Source of the DNA: Flavobacteriales bacterium UBA4474
Lineage (GTDB): Bacteria > Bacteroidota > Bacteroidia > Flavobacteriales_D > Sanyastnellaceae
Direction of reading: 5' to 3'
Length of the DNA: 25,862 bases
NCBI GenBank assembly: GCA_002389295.1
Contig: DGOE01000075.1
Coordinates: 9,827 to 35,688, forward strand
The notes beneath the pieces were generated by a model. That model ran no database searches. It had not been told where the DNA came from and was given only the letters and a program-made list of their open reading frames with translations. Positions 16,743-24,011 of the stretch are shown here, piece after piece (position 1 is the stretch's first letter; each line of letters begins with the position of its first letter). Position numbers and translations under genes: made by a program.

Positions 16743-17105
16743 ATGGACCGTCTTCGTCAAATTTCCCAGCAGCTTGTTTCCATTCAGGAATGGCCCACAT
16801 TTAAGGCTGGTGACACCATCAAGGTTAGCTACAAGATCAAGGAGGGCTCGAAGGAGCGCACCCAGGTGTATCAAGGCACGGTCATCCAGCGCCGCGGAGA
16901 AGGACCTACGGCTACATTCACCGTTCGGAAGATGGCTTCCGGTGTCGGTGTAGAGCGCGTATTTCCGATTTCAAGCCCCTTCCTCGAAGCCATCGAAGTC
17001 ATGAAGGTCGGTCAGGTGCGCCGCGCGCGGATCTACTACCTGCGCGGACTCACGGGTAAGTCGGCCCGCATCAAGGAGAAGCGGTCCTTCCAGGGAGCCA
17101 AGTAA
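16743..17105 (+). CDS. rplS: 50S ribosomal protein L19
   Basis: Bacterial L19 sits at the 30S-50S interface. The 120 residues match the family throughout: FKAGDTIKVSYKIKEGSKERTQVYQGTVIQ, then RKMASGVGVERVFP (a signature of L19), IEVMKVGQVRRARIYYLR and the basic close KSARIKEKR. The ATG at 16743 gives the standard N-terminus. It follows trmD with a 52-base gap containing a possible promoter of its own, and a long hairpin follows 16 bases after its stop. Confidence 0.98.
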   Translation: MDRLRQISQQLVSIQEWPTFKAGDTIKVSYKIKEGSKERTQVYQGTVIQRRGEGPTATFTVRKMASGVGVERVFPISSPFLEAIEVMKVGQVRRARIYYLRGLTGKSARIKEKRSFQGAK

Positions 17106-17121
17106 TTCCTTGCTCCACATG

Positions 17122-17156
17122 CGACGAAGCCGGCCCATCAGCCGGCTTCGTCGTTT
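17122..17156 (+). terminator. Hairpin terminator after rplS
   Basis: CGACGAAGCCGGC (17122-17134) pairs perfectly over 13 bp with GCCGGCTTCGTCG (17141-17153) around the loop CCATCA, followed by TTTC. The T tract is short, so it may be a moderate terminator or a stabilising 3' end. It separates the trmD-rplS unit from cutC. Confidence 0.75.
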
Positions 17157-17173
17157 CAGCGCAGTCCCCAACG

Positions 17174-17181
17174 TATCTTGG
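17174..17181 (+). promoter_or_regulatory. Possible -7 element for cutC
   Basis: TATCTTGG, preceded by CG, matches TAnnTTTG at five of six fixed positions and ends eight bases before ATG 17190. It overlaps the alternative TTG start at 17178, one more reason to choose the ATG. Confidence 0.3.
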
Positions 17182-17189
17182 CCACAGGA

Positions 17190-18002
17190 ATGGAATCCCC
17201 TTTTGGTCTACAAATCATCTGCAGCACCCCGGGCGATGTCTCCCGCGCAGAACGCGGGGGCGCTACCCGAATCGAAGTAGCAGGGTGCTACACCGCAGGC
17301 GGCGTGACCCCCTCCCCGGGCACCATCAAGCACTGCATCGAAGCCACAGCGCTTCCGGTCATCGTTTCATTGCGCCCCAGAGAAGGACACTTGGTCTACA
17401 GCGCCTCTGAGCGGGAGATCATACTTCACGATGCGGAATGGTGCCTTGAGCAGGGAGCCAATGAAGTCCTCATTGGTGGCCTGGATGGTCACTTGAACCT
17501 GGACATCGACCTCATAGAAACCGCGATCAAGCGCTTCGGAGGCCAGCACATCATGGTCAACCGCGCTGTGGACAGCGTCCGCAAACCGGACCAAGCGTTT
17601 CAGGAAATCGCCCACCTTCCCATCGCAGGTTTGGCCAGCAGTGCCGGTGCCGGCAATGCCATCAAGGGCCACCAAAAATTACTCGATTGGCAGGCCCTGG
17701 CCGACTTTGACATCTTTGCCTCTGGTGCCGTCATGCCCAGCGGAGCTGCCAGGATGTGGACCGCTGGCCTGTCCTTTTTTCGGGCTACGGCGCGCTACAG
17801 CGCAGGTGTGGCCCATGAAGGGCGGTGGTTTGAAGGTGAGCTCTATCCCGTCGATGCCAAGCGCGTAGGCCACATCGCCAGGGCCATCCGCCGCGCCATT
17901 GACGCCGAAGCGCACGCCGAAAACCAGACAGAAGAATCCGACGAAAAGCCGTCCGAGGACAGCCCAGGCGCCGAAACAGCGTCCGACAAGGCCAACGGAT
18001 AA
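17190..18002 (+). CDS. cutC: CutC family protein with acidic C-terminal tail
   Basis: CutC is a small TIM-barrel protein linked to copper homeostasis in E. coli, though its biochemical role is unresolved. From ATG 17190 the product has 270 residues. The family pattern is visible though divergent: LQIICSTPGDVSRAERGGATRIEV, AGGVTPSPGTIKHC, VSLRPREGHLVYSASEREIILHD, ANEVLIGGLDGHLNLDID and HIMVNRAVDSV in place of the usual FHRAFD. The last 36 or so residues (AEAHAENQTEESDEK onward) are acidic and low in complexity, beyond the normal end of the barrel. The in-frame TTG at 17178 would add four residues and lies over a likely promoter. Its stop is only 10 bases from the ftcD stop on the other strand. 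Confidence 0.85.
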   Translation: MESPFGLQIICSTPGDVSRAERGGATRIEVAGCYTAGGVTPSPGTIKHCIEATALPVIVSLRPREGHLVYSASEREIILHDAEWCLEQGANEVLIGGLDGHLNLDIDLIETAIKRFGGQHIMVNRAVDSVRKPDQAFQEIAHLPIAGLASSAGAGNAIKGHQKLLDWQALADFDIFASGAVMPSGAARMWTAGLSFFRATARYSAGVAHEGRWFEGELYPVDAKRVGHIARAIRRAIDAEAHAENQTEESDEKPSEDSPGAETASDKANG

Positions 18003-18012
18003 CCCACCTCGT

Positions 18013-19713
18013 TCAGCGGGCCAGCACCGCGGCCACACGATCGCGCACAGCCTGCTCTTTGCGCTCCGCCTCCTGTTCCAACGCAGCACAGCGTTCCAAC
18101 ATGGCATCTGCAGCAGCCCGGTCTTCCAAGTCGACCGCGTTCACCCTGACGTTCATCACCGCACCCAATACTGCGGTCCGCGCGCACAGCGCACCGACAC
18201 CGGCGTCTGTGACGCTGTTGGGGTTGCCATAGTCGGCCATGGCCGCCATGATGTCCATGGATTCCAAGGCGCGTTCTGCCACTTCCAGGGGTGTTTCCAT
18301 CGCACCGAGCGTGGCCGCCTGTATGGCCGCCTTGCGTTCCGCCTTTTGCTCTGCGCTGCCCTTGGGCATACCAAATGCGGCCATGATGGCATCAAACGCC
18401 GCCGTGTCCTCGTCCACAAGGGAGAGCATGCGCCTCTGCAACGCCATGCCCCGTTCCGCCACATCGCTGAACTCCTCCCAACGCTCATCCCAGCCCCGCT
18501 TGTGCGCGCTGAGGTTGGCCACCATCGTACCCAGGGACACCCCCAAGGCCCCCACATAGGCGGCGATGGAGCCGCCGCCGGGAGCCGGCGATTCACTGGC
18601 CGTCTCATCTGCAAATCCCGTCAAGGTCATGCCCGCCAGTGGAGCGGTATCGACACCGGCATCCTCGAGCAAGTATTCAATCACCCTTTTGCGCGCATCA
18701 AAAGGAGCCAAGTCGTCCAAGCCCAAGGATTTGACCGCCACTTTCACCTTTTCTGCTTCTGCAATGCCCAGGCTCCGCTGCTGCTTTTTCAAGTAGTGGT
18801 GCGCTGCATCCATCAAGACCCGCTTGGGGATCAAGCCCACGATTTCGCTGCCGGTCACCCGCATGCCGCGGGCCAAGGCGCGGTCGCAGGCCGCATCAAA
18901 GGCAGCGTGCACAGTCGTCACAGAGATGTTGGTGAGGTTGAGCGAGAGTTGGGCCACGCCGTATTCCTCGATATACCAGCCGATGCCCTTCACGCATTTC
19001 AGCAGGCCCGGCTCCCTCAGGGGCTGTCCGTCCGGCCCATTGACCACCGCCCCCGTCAACCCGCCCTCGCGCTTGACACGGCCGTTTTCCCTCAGGTCAA
19101 AAGCCACGGCGTTGGCGCGCCGTGCAGAAGTGGTATTCAGGTTGATGTTGTAGGCCACAAGAAAGTCGCGCGCACTCACTGCCGTTGCCCCCGTTTTGCG
19201 GGCGCGTTCATTGAATTCTGCGGGGCCGAAGTCCGGCTTCCATTGAGGGTCAGCCAGCTTCTCCAATCCCTCATATTCTCCTTTTCGACAGTATGCCAAA
19301 TTGCGCCGCTCGGGCTGCAGCGCGGCCTCTTCATAGAAATAGCCGGGGATGCCCAGCTCTGTGCCGATGCGCTCACCCAGCGCATGGGCCGCTTGCTTGC
19401 AATCCTCCATCGTGACCCCGGTCACCGGCACAAAGGGACACACATCGGTGGCCCCCATGCGCGGGTGCTCCCCGTGGTGCTTGGACATGTCAATCAGTTC
19501 AGCCGCTTTAGAAATCAAGCGAAACGCCGCTTCGACAATGGTTTCGGGAGGCCCTACAAACGTGATCACCGTGCGGTGGGTGGATCCTCCGGGGTCCACA
19601 TCAAGCAGGCGAACACCTTCTACAGTCTCCACCACAGCGGCGATGGCATCGATTTTGGAACGGTCGCGGCCCTCACTGATGTTGGGCACACATTCAATCA
19701 AACGGACAGACAT
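18013..19713 (-). CDS. ftcD: Bifunctional glutamate formimidoyltransferase / formimidoyl-THF cyclodeaminase
   Basis: FtcD moves the formimino group of formiminoglutamate (from histidine) to tetrahydrofolate, then deaminates it to 5,10-methenyl-THF and ammonia. The 566 residues contain both parts. The transferase spans about 1-300, with IECVPNISEGRD and the active-site stretch KHHGEHPRMGATDVCPFVP (catalytic H83, compare porcine H82). The cyclodeaminase spans about 365-555, with SESPAPGGGSIAAYVGALGVSLGTMVANL and the NPNSVTDAGVGAL stretch. It resembles the fused animal and Bacteroidota enzyme rather than the separate proteins of many bacteria. It is 38 bases downstream of the FG-GAP gene and probably shares a transcript with hutI, although a weak promoter-like site lies in between. 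Confidence 0.95.
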   Translation of the reverse strand: MSVRLIECVPNISEGRDRSKIDAIAAVVETVEGVRLLDVDPGGSTHRTVITFVGPPETIVEAAFRLISKAAELIDMSKHHGEHPRMGATDVCPFVPVTGVTMEDCKQAAHALGERIGTELGIPGYFYEEAALQPERRNLAYCRKGEYEGLEKLADPQWKPDFGPAEFNERARKTGATAVSARDFLVAYNINLNTTSARRANAVAFDLRENGRVKREGGLTGAVVNGPDGQPLREPGLLKCVKGIGWYIEEYGVAQLSLNLTNISVTTVHAAFDAACDRALARGMRVTGSEIVGLIPKRVLMDAAHHYLKKQQRSLGIAEAEKVKVAVKSLGLDDLAPFDARKRVIEYLLEDAGVDTAPLAGMTLTGFADETASESPAPGGGSIAAYVGALGVSLGTMVANLSAHKRGWDERWEEFSDVAERGMALQRRMLSLVDEDTAAFDAIMAAFGMPKGSAEQKAERKAAIQAATLGAMETPLEVAERALESMDIMAAMADYGNPNSVTDAGVGALCARTAVLGAVMNVRVNAVDLEDRAAADAMLERCAALEQEAERKEQAVRDRVAAVLAR

Positions 19714-19735
19714 GATTCAAGCGGATTTGCGGGCG

Positions 19736-19743
19736 CCAAACTA
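19736..19743 (-). promoter_or_regulatory. Possible -7 element for ftcD
   Basis: On the minus strand TAGTTTGG matches TAnnTTTG at five of six fixed positions, 22 bases before the ftcD ATG. No -33 TTG is found at the right distance. It could allow ftcD expression apart from the FG-GAP gene. Confidence 0.22.
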
Positions 19744-19751
19744 AGCCGAAT

Positions 19752-19829
19752 TCAATCGCAGACCCCTCCCCAAGCCGAAAGCAATTCCAACAGGTCGGGA
19801 GCGCCGATTTGGCCGTCCCCATTCAAGTC
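19752..19829 (-). other. Dockerin-like EF-hand end of the FG-GAP protein
   Basis: The final 25 residues contain one canonical calcium loop (DLNGDGQIGAPD) followed by LLELLSAWGGVCD. This resembles the single-loop, dockerin-like ends found on secreted proteins of marine Bacteroidota and Planctomycetes. It stands where a type IX secretion sorting domain might be expected; I see no such domain here. Confidence 0.5.
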
Positions 19830-22625
19830 GCTCGCACAGGTTACCGCGCAACTGCCATCGTCCACCACAGCTTGCGGATTGTAGTTCGACGCTTCAGGAT
19901 CCAAACAGCCCGCCAAGTAGCAACTTCCGTCGTCCAGGGTCGCCTCGGCATTGAAGTTGGCTGCAAAGGCATAGGTGCAGCCGGCAATTTCATCGACCAC
20001 TTCCACAAACGCCGCTGCGGCATTGCTCGTGCACTCAAAACCCTGTGTAGACAGCGCCCAATCATAAAAGAAGTAGTAGTAGCCCAAGCCAGCCGCGTTG
20101 GCGATGGTAGAACTGTTGATGGTCGCCAACCCGCCGATCGCATAGGGGTAATCAATCTCTGAGGCCGCATTGTCTCGCCACAAATTCACATCCTCTCCTA
20201 CGGCCCTCAGCGCATAGCCTGCGCCCTGGGGAACCGCATACCCCAAGGGCACCGTGTTCCAACCCGGCACCAAGGTGTGGGTGGATTCGAACAACACCTC
20301 GGCCTGCACCGTGCGCAGCTGAAAGGTCCGCGGGCCCGGCAACTCGGTACGGACGCGGACACTGTCAATGACCAGGTCTTCGTGGGCATCAAAGGACAAA
20401 CCATAGGTGTCAGAGCCGATGAAACCCCCGGAGGAATTCGCCTCCTTGCCCCCAGCGGCTGTGCGGAGATCGCGGATGCCTTCTGCGCGGACCCACCAGC
20501 CCGTGCTGTTCAACAGCGGTGCCGTGGTATACGTGGGACCTTCCTGAATGAAATAGCCCAACTGCTCGGTGGTTCCCGCCAGGAGGTCATCCATTGCGTT
20601 CGGGCCGAAAGGCGTATACCAGCGCAGGGGCTCATCATCCAGCTGCACCGGAGTAAATGTGTAGGTGCTGCCCACAACGGCCAGGCCGGGAGGAACGATC
20701 GGGTCAGAAGGCGAATCGAAGACCTCGAGCACCACGGGGGCGCTGGTATCGATGTGGCCGCACACATTGGTGGTGGTGACCGTCAGCGTATCAGAGGTGG
20801 CCATATTGAGCGTGTCCGCTCCAATGCCATTGGACCATGCGACATCGGCCTGGGGCCCCTCAACAAACAACTGGCGCAAGGTGCCCGAACAGAATTTGGC
20901 CGGACCGTCCAGTGCGATCACCGGAGGAACCGCCTCAACAAAACCGATGGGCACTGCAGGCGACAACACGGCGCAATCGCCAGAAGACAATACCGCCTGG
21001 GCCACAGCAGGGCCGGTAAAGACGCGGCCGCCCGTGCCATCCTCCCCTGCCGTCCAGCCCGATGCGGTCCACCCGTCGGGTAAGGCGAGCACCAAGGAAT
21101 CTCCAGGACACAGCATGGCCTCTTCCGGCCAGTCCAATCCGGGTGCCAGGCCAAAGCAGGGCGTCTCCAGCAACGTGTGGTACTGATCAATGGCCGGGCC
21201 GGCCTCCACCGTGCGGATGCCACTGGGCCAAAACACCTCAACACTGTCCACAGACACGCGGTCGCCGAGTCCAAAATTGAAGGTCAATGGACCGCAAGAG
21301 CTGTAGCTGTATCCGATAAATGCGGCGTCCGTCCTGTGGAAATCAGGGCCAGCATGCACCACCACGCGCGCACCAGCCGCGTCCCGGGGAGAGACCACCC
21401 CTTCCAACTCAAACCCGATCCAATGGTGCACCGTGTCCATGTTGAGGAACAGCTGGCACCCGGGGTTCGAAGAAACCAGGGTATTGACCAAAAGCAGGTC
21501 TTCCGTGCCGTTGACATCAAAGTCTGCAATGACCGTGGCATAGCCGCTGTACATGCTTTCGATGGGGTCTCCAGACGCGATATCGGTAAAGGTCAAGTCG
21601 CCATTGTTGTGGTACAGGAGGTTGGGATAAGGCGAAAAGAAATACTCGTTGGCCACGTAGAGGTCGCGGTCTCCGTCGTGATCGTGGTCAATGAAAGCCG
21701 TGCCCCAGCCCATGCCACCGTCACCTACACCCGCCGTTTCCGTGATGTTCTCAAAGGGCAGCACAGGCCCGTTTTCCGGCTGTGGGCCTGGGTTGATGAA
21801 GAGGTCGTTTGGCAGGTTGTTGGAAACGAAGATGTCCAAGTAGCCATCGTGGTTGAGGTCGGTGGCATCCACGCCCATGCCCTGGGACTGCAGGTCCAAC
21901 CCCCAGTCGGATGCGGCATTGACAAAGGACCCCGTCCCGTCATTGATGTAGAGTTTGTTGGCCTGGTTGGCATCGTGGGTCAGGTACAGGTCCTGGTCAC
22001 CGTCGTTTTCGATGTCCAAAAACAGCGCGCCCATCCCGATGAGGTTGTCGGTTGCCCCTGAAGCATAGTAGATGTCGTTAAACCCGCCTTCTCCATCCGA
22101 GAGCCAGAAAGCATTGGGCGTGTTCATGTTGACGATGTACAGGTCAAGCCAACCGTCACCATTGACATCGGCCGCATGGGCACTGCGGCATTGGGACTCT
22201 TGGCCCACCCCCAGTTCGTCGGTGACATCGGTAAAGGTCCCCGCGTCGTTGCGCCAAAACCGGTTGACGTCATTGAGGTTGCAACTCAACAAATCCGGGT
22301 CACCGTCATTGTCGTAATCAAAAAACAGGGTGGCCATGGTAAACCCACTGTCCTCCACCCCCGCTTCCACGGCCACAAACGTGGCATTGCCTTCATTCCG
22401 GTACAGCGTATTGGAAGCCAACCGGCTGCCCACATAGACATCGAGGTCGCCATCCAGGTCGTAATCCGCCACCGAAGCGCTGTGGTTGAGGTACTCGCCC
22501 AGCAGGCCAGCCTCAATGCTGTGGTCGACGAACGCCGGGGATTGGGCACAAGCAGCGCCGATCCAGACCACCAATGCGGCGGTCAAGAAGGTGGTGAGCC
22601 ACCTCGGCTTCAGTTCAAGGTTCAT
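19752..22625 (-). CDS. Secreted FG-GAP/VCBS repeat protein with ASPIC/UnbV domain and dockerin-like end
   Basis: A large exported protein of the CRTAC1 type. I start at the ATG at 22625 (957 residues), which gives signal MNLELKPRWLTTFLTAALVV with cleavage after AACA; an ATG five codons upstream (22640) is possible. Seven calcium-loop repeats of the form DxDxDGDxD lie between about residues 54 and 380 (DYDLDGDLDVYV, DYDNDGDPDLL, DVNGDGWLDLYI, DIENDGDQDLYL, DLNHDGYLDIFV, DHDHDGDRDLYV, DFDVNGTEDLLL), suggesting a beta-propeller. An ASPIC/UnbV domain follows (about 400-480, with SPRDAAGARVVV and FGLGDRVSVDSVEVFWPSG). Next come Ig-like, beta-rich sections, two 21-residue repeats ending DDGSC (882-902, 906-926), and a last EF-hand-like piece, DLNGDGQIGAPDLLELLSAWG. 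Likely surface adhesion or binding; ligand unknown. Confidence 0.88.
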   Translation of the reverse strand: MNLELKPRWLTTFLTAALVVWIGAACAQSPAFVDHSIEAGLLGEYLNHSASVADYDLDGDLDVYVGSRLASNTLYRNEGNATFVAVEAGVEDSGFTMATLFFDYDNDGDPDLLSCNLNDVNRFWRNDAGTFTDVTDELGVGQESQCRSAHAADVNGDGWLDLYIVNMNTPNAFWLSDGEGGFNDIYYASGATDNLIGMGALFLDIENDGDQDLYLTHDANQANKLYINDGTGSFVNAASDWGLDLQSQGMGVDATDLNHDGYLDIFVSNNLPNDLFINPGPQPENGPVLPFENITETAGVGDGGMGWGTAFIDHDHDGDRDLYVANEYFFSPYPNLLYHNNGDLTFTDIASGDPIESMYSGYATVIADFDVNGTEDLLLVNTLVSSNPGCQLFLNMDTVHHWIGFELEGVVSPRDAAGARVVVHAGPDFHRTDAAFIGYSYSSCGPLTFNFGLGDRVSVDSVEVFWPSGIRTVEAGPAIDQYHTLLETPCFGLAPGLDWPEEAMLCPGDSLVLALPDGWTASGWTAGEDGTGGRVFTGPAVAQAVLSSGDCAVLSPAVPIGFVEAVPPVIALDGPAKFCSGTLRQLFVEGPQADVAWSNGIGADTLNMATSDTLTVTTTNVCGHIDTSAPVVLEVFDSPSDPIVPPGLAVVGSTYTFTPVQLDDEPLRWYTPFGPNAMDDLLAGTTEQLGYFIQEGPTYTTAPLLNSTGWWVRAEGIRDLRTAAGGKEANSSGGFIGSDTYGLSFDAHEDLVIDSVRVRTELPGPRTFQLRTVQAEVLFESTHTLVPGWNTVPLGYAVPQGAGYALRAVGEDVNLWRDNAASEIDYPYAIGGLATINSSTIANAAGLGYYYFFYDWALSTQGFECTSNAAAAFVEVVDEIAGCTYAFAANFNAEATLDDGSCYLAGCLDPEASNYNPQAVVDDGSCAVTCASDLNGDGQIGAPDLLELLSAWGGVCD
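19842..19982 (-). repeat. Two tandem 21-residue DDGSC repeats within the FG-GAP protein
   Basis: GCTYAFAANFNAEATLDDGSC and GCLDPEASNYNPQAVVDDGSC (each 21 residues; pattern GC-x5-A-x-N-(F/Y)-N-x2-A-x2-DDGSC), separated by three residues. Each has a Cys at both ends, likely a disulfide, and an acidic, probably calcium-binding turn. Comparable repeats occur in many extracellular proteins of marine Flavobacteriales. Confidence 0.6.
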
Positions 22626-22651
22626 TCCTTCGCGGCACATGACAATACAGC

Positions 22652-22674
22652 AACCCTTGAATATACAAAGGGTT
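22652..22674 (-). other. Hairpin between hutI and the FG-GAP gene
   Basis: AACCCTT (22652-22658) and AAGGGTT (22668-22674) are inverted copies around a 9-base AT-rich loop. The hairpin includes the last base of the hutI stop codon and lies 11 bases from the possible upstream start of the FG-GAP gene (26 from the preferred one). No T tract follows on the minus strand, so it is not a standard terminator; a weak attenuator or RNA 3'-end stabiliser is possible. Confidence 0.35.
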
Positions 22675-23939
22675 CAATCCAACCAATGCCCCCTCAACAA
22701 AACACGTTCGGCAATCGGGTCACCAAAGGCATAAAGCGCTTCTTCCACTGAGCGCAAGGGCCGGGTGAGCATCAGGCTCGCCTCCTGCCCTACGGCCAGT
22801 CCGCCGACCTCGGATGACAAGCCCAATGCCGCGGCGCCATTTACCGTGGCCGCAGCCAAGGCTTCCCTTGGCTCCAAGCCCATCCGAAGGCAACCCAAGG
22901 CAGCGGCCAAGTGCATGTTGCCAGAAGGCGCCGACCCCGGGTTGAAATCCGTGGCGATGGCCAGCGCACAACCGGCGTCCACCAATGTCCGTCCGGGAGT
23001 AAAGGGCAAGTCCAGAAAAAGGGAGCACAGCGGCAAGGCCACGGGAATGGTCTCGGCCGCAGACAATTCAGCCACATCCTCCGCCGCCAAGACTTCCAAG
23101 TGGTCCACACTCATCGCCCCCAGCTCCACGCACAGCGGCACACCGCCTGAAGCCTTGAATTGGTTGACGTGCACCTTGGCCGGCAAGCCCCTCAGCCGCG
23201 CGGCCTCCAGCAGCATGCGCGTCTCTTCCAACCCGAAATAGCCTTCCTCACAGAAAATGTCCACGTGGTCGGCCAAGCCCTCTTCAACAACCGCCGGCAA
23301 GACCTCCTTGATCATGTACTGCGTGTATTCCGCCGCGCTGTTCCAACCTGCGGGAACCGCATGGCAGCCCAAGAAGGTCGTCTTGACCGGAATCCGATCC
23401 AAAGCACCCAAGCGGCGCGCCACGCGCAACATCTTCAGCTCGCTTTCCAGGTCCAGGCCATAGCCCGATTTGACCTCAATGGCTCCGGTGCCCATGCGCA
23501 TCAGCCGTTCCATGCGCTCCAATGAAGTTGCGTACAATGCCTCCTCAGACATCGCCCGCAAGGCCTCGGCGCTGTTCAAAATGCCACCACCACGGGCAGC
23601 GATTTCCTGATAAGTCAAGCCCCGTATGCGGTCCACAAACTCGCCTTCGCGGGAGGCGGCGTGCACCAAATGCGTGTGGCTGTCCACCCAAGCCGGCAAA
23701 ACGCAGCGGCCACTGGCTTCCACCACTTCGAGTCCATTCCAATCCACGATGCCCGGAAAGTCAGCCATCGCACCGCCATCCATCACACGGCCGTCCTCAA
23801 TGGCCAGCCAGGCGTCCCCGATGACGGGAAGCCCATGCATCTCACCCCCCGAAAGGCGGGCCAGCGGTTCCTTGCCAAATCCGACGAGGTACCCAATGTC
23901 TTTGATGAGCAGACGGCCCGGGGCGAATCCATTCTCCAT
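22674..23939 (-). CDS. hutI: Imidazolonepropionase
   Basis: HutI opens the ring of imidazolone-5-propionate to give N-formimino-L-glutamate in histidine degradation. The 421-residue amidohydrolase shows the zinc ligands H88 and H90 (DSHTHLVHA), H257 (AKVHVNQF) and D331 (ATDFNPGS). H280 (SVDHLEVL) is a further conserved histidine. The spacing agrees with B. subtilis HutI (H80, H82, H249, D324). Substrate-pocket stretches IEVKSGYGLDLESE and SAPSGNMHLAAALG are also as expected. The reading frame is open far upstream, but ATG at 23939 gives the right length and avoids aroC on the other strand. It is divergent from aroC over 72 bases and leads the minus-strand group that ends with ftcD, the next enzyme for its product. 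HutH and HutU are not in the window. Confidence 0.95.
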   Translation of the reverse strand: MENGFAPGRLLIKDIGYLVGFGKEPLARLSGGEMHGLPVIGDAWLAIEDGRVMDGGAMADFPGIVDWNGLEVVEASGRCVLPAWVDSHTHLVHAASREGEFVDRIRGLTYQEIAARGGGILNSAEALRAMSEEALYATSLERMERLMRMGTGAIEVKSGYGLDLESELKMLRVARRLGALDRIPVKTTFLGCHAVPAGWNSAAEYTQYMIKEVLPAVVEEGLADHVDIFCEEGYFGLEETRMLLEAARLRGLPAKVHVNQFKASGGVPLCVELGAMSVDHLEVLAAEDVAELSAAETIPVALPLCSLFLDLPFTPGRTLVDAGCALAIATDFNPGSAPSGNMHLAAALGCLRMGLEPREALAAATVNGAAALGLSSEVGGLAVGQEASLMLTRPLRSVEEALYAFGDPIAERVLLRGHWLD

Positions 23940-23999
23940 GCGCCCCAAGGTCGCACATACTGCGGACCTGAGCAGCGCCTCCGGCAGCCGGCTTCCCCG

Positions 24000-24007
24000 T
24001 AACTTTG
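24000..24007 (+). promoter_or_regulatory. Putative -7 promoter element for aroC
   Basis: TAACTTTG, within CCCCGTAACTTTGCCACA, matches TAnnTTTG at all six fixed positions and ends four bases before the aroC ATG. This predicts a transcript starting at or within a few bases of the start codon. No TTG stands at the -33 distance. Confidence 0.42.
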
Positions 24008-24011
24008 CCAC

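Noticed and set aside
17899..19884. Open frame of 661 codons on the plus strand across ftcD
   Set aside because: It is antisense to ftcD, which has full domain signatures. The translation is rich in His, Arg and Gln and has no family motif; such long shadows are usual in GC-rich DNA.
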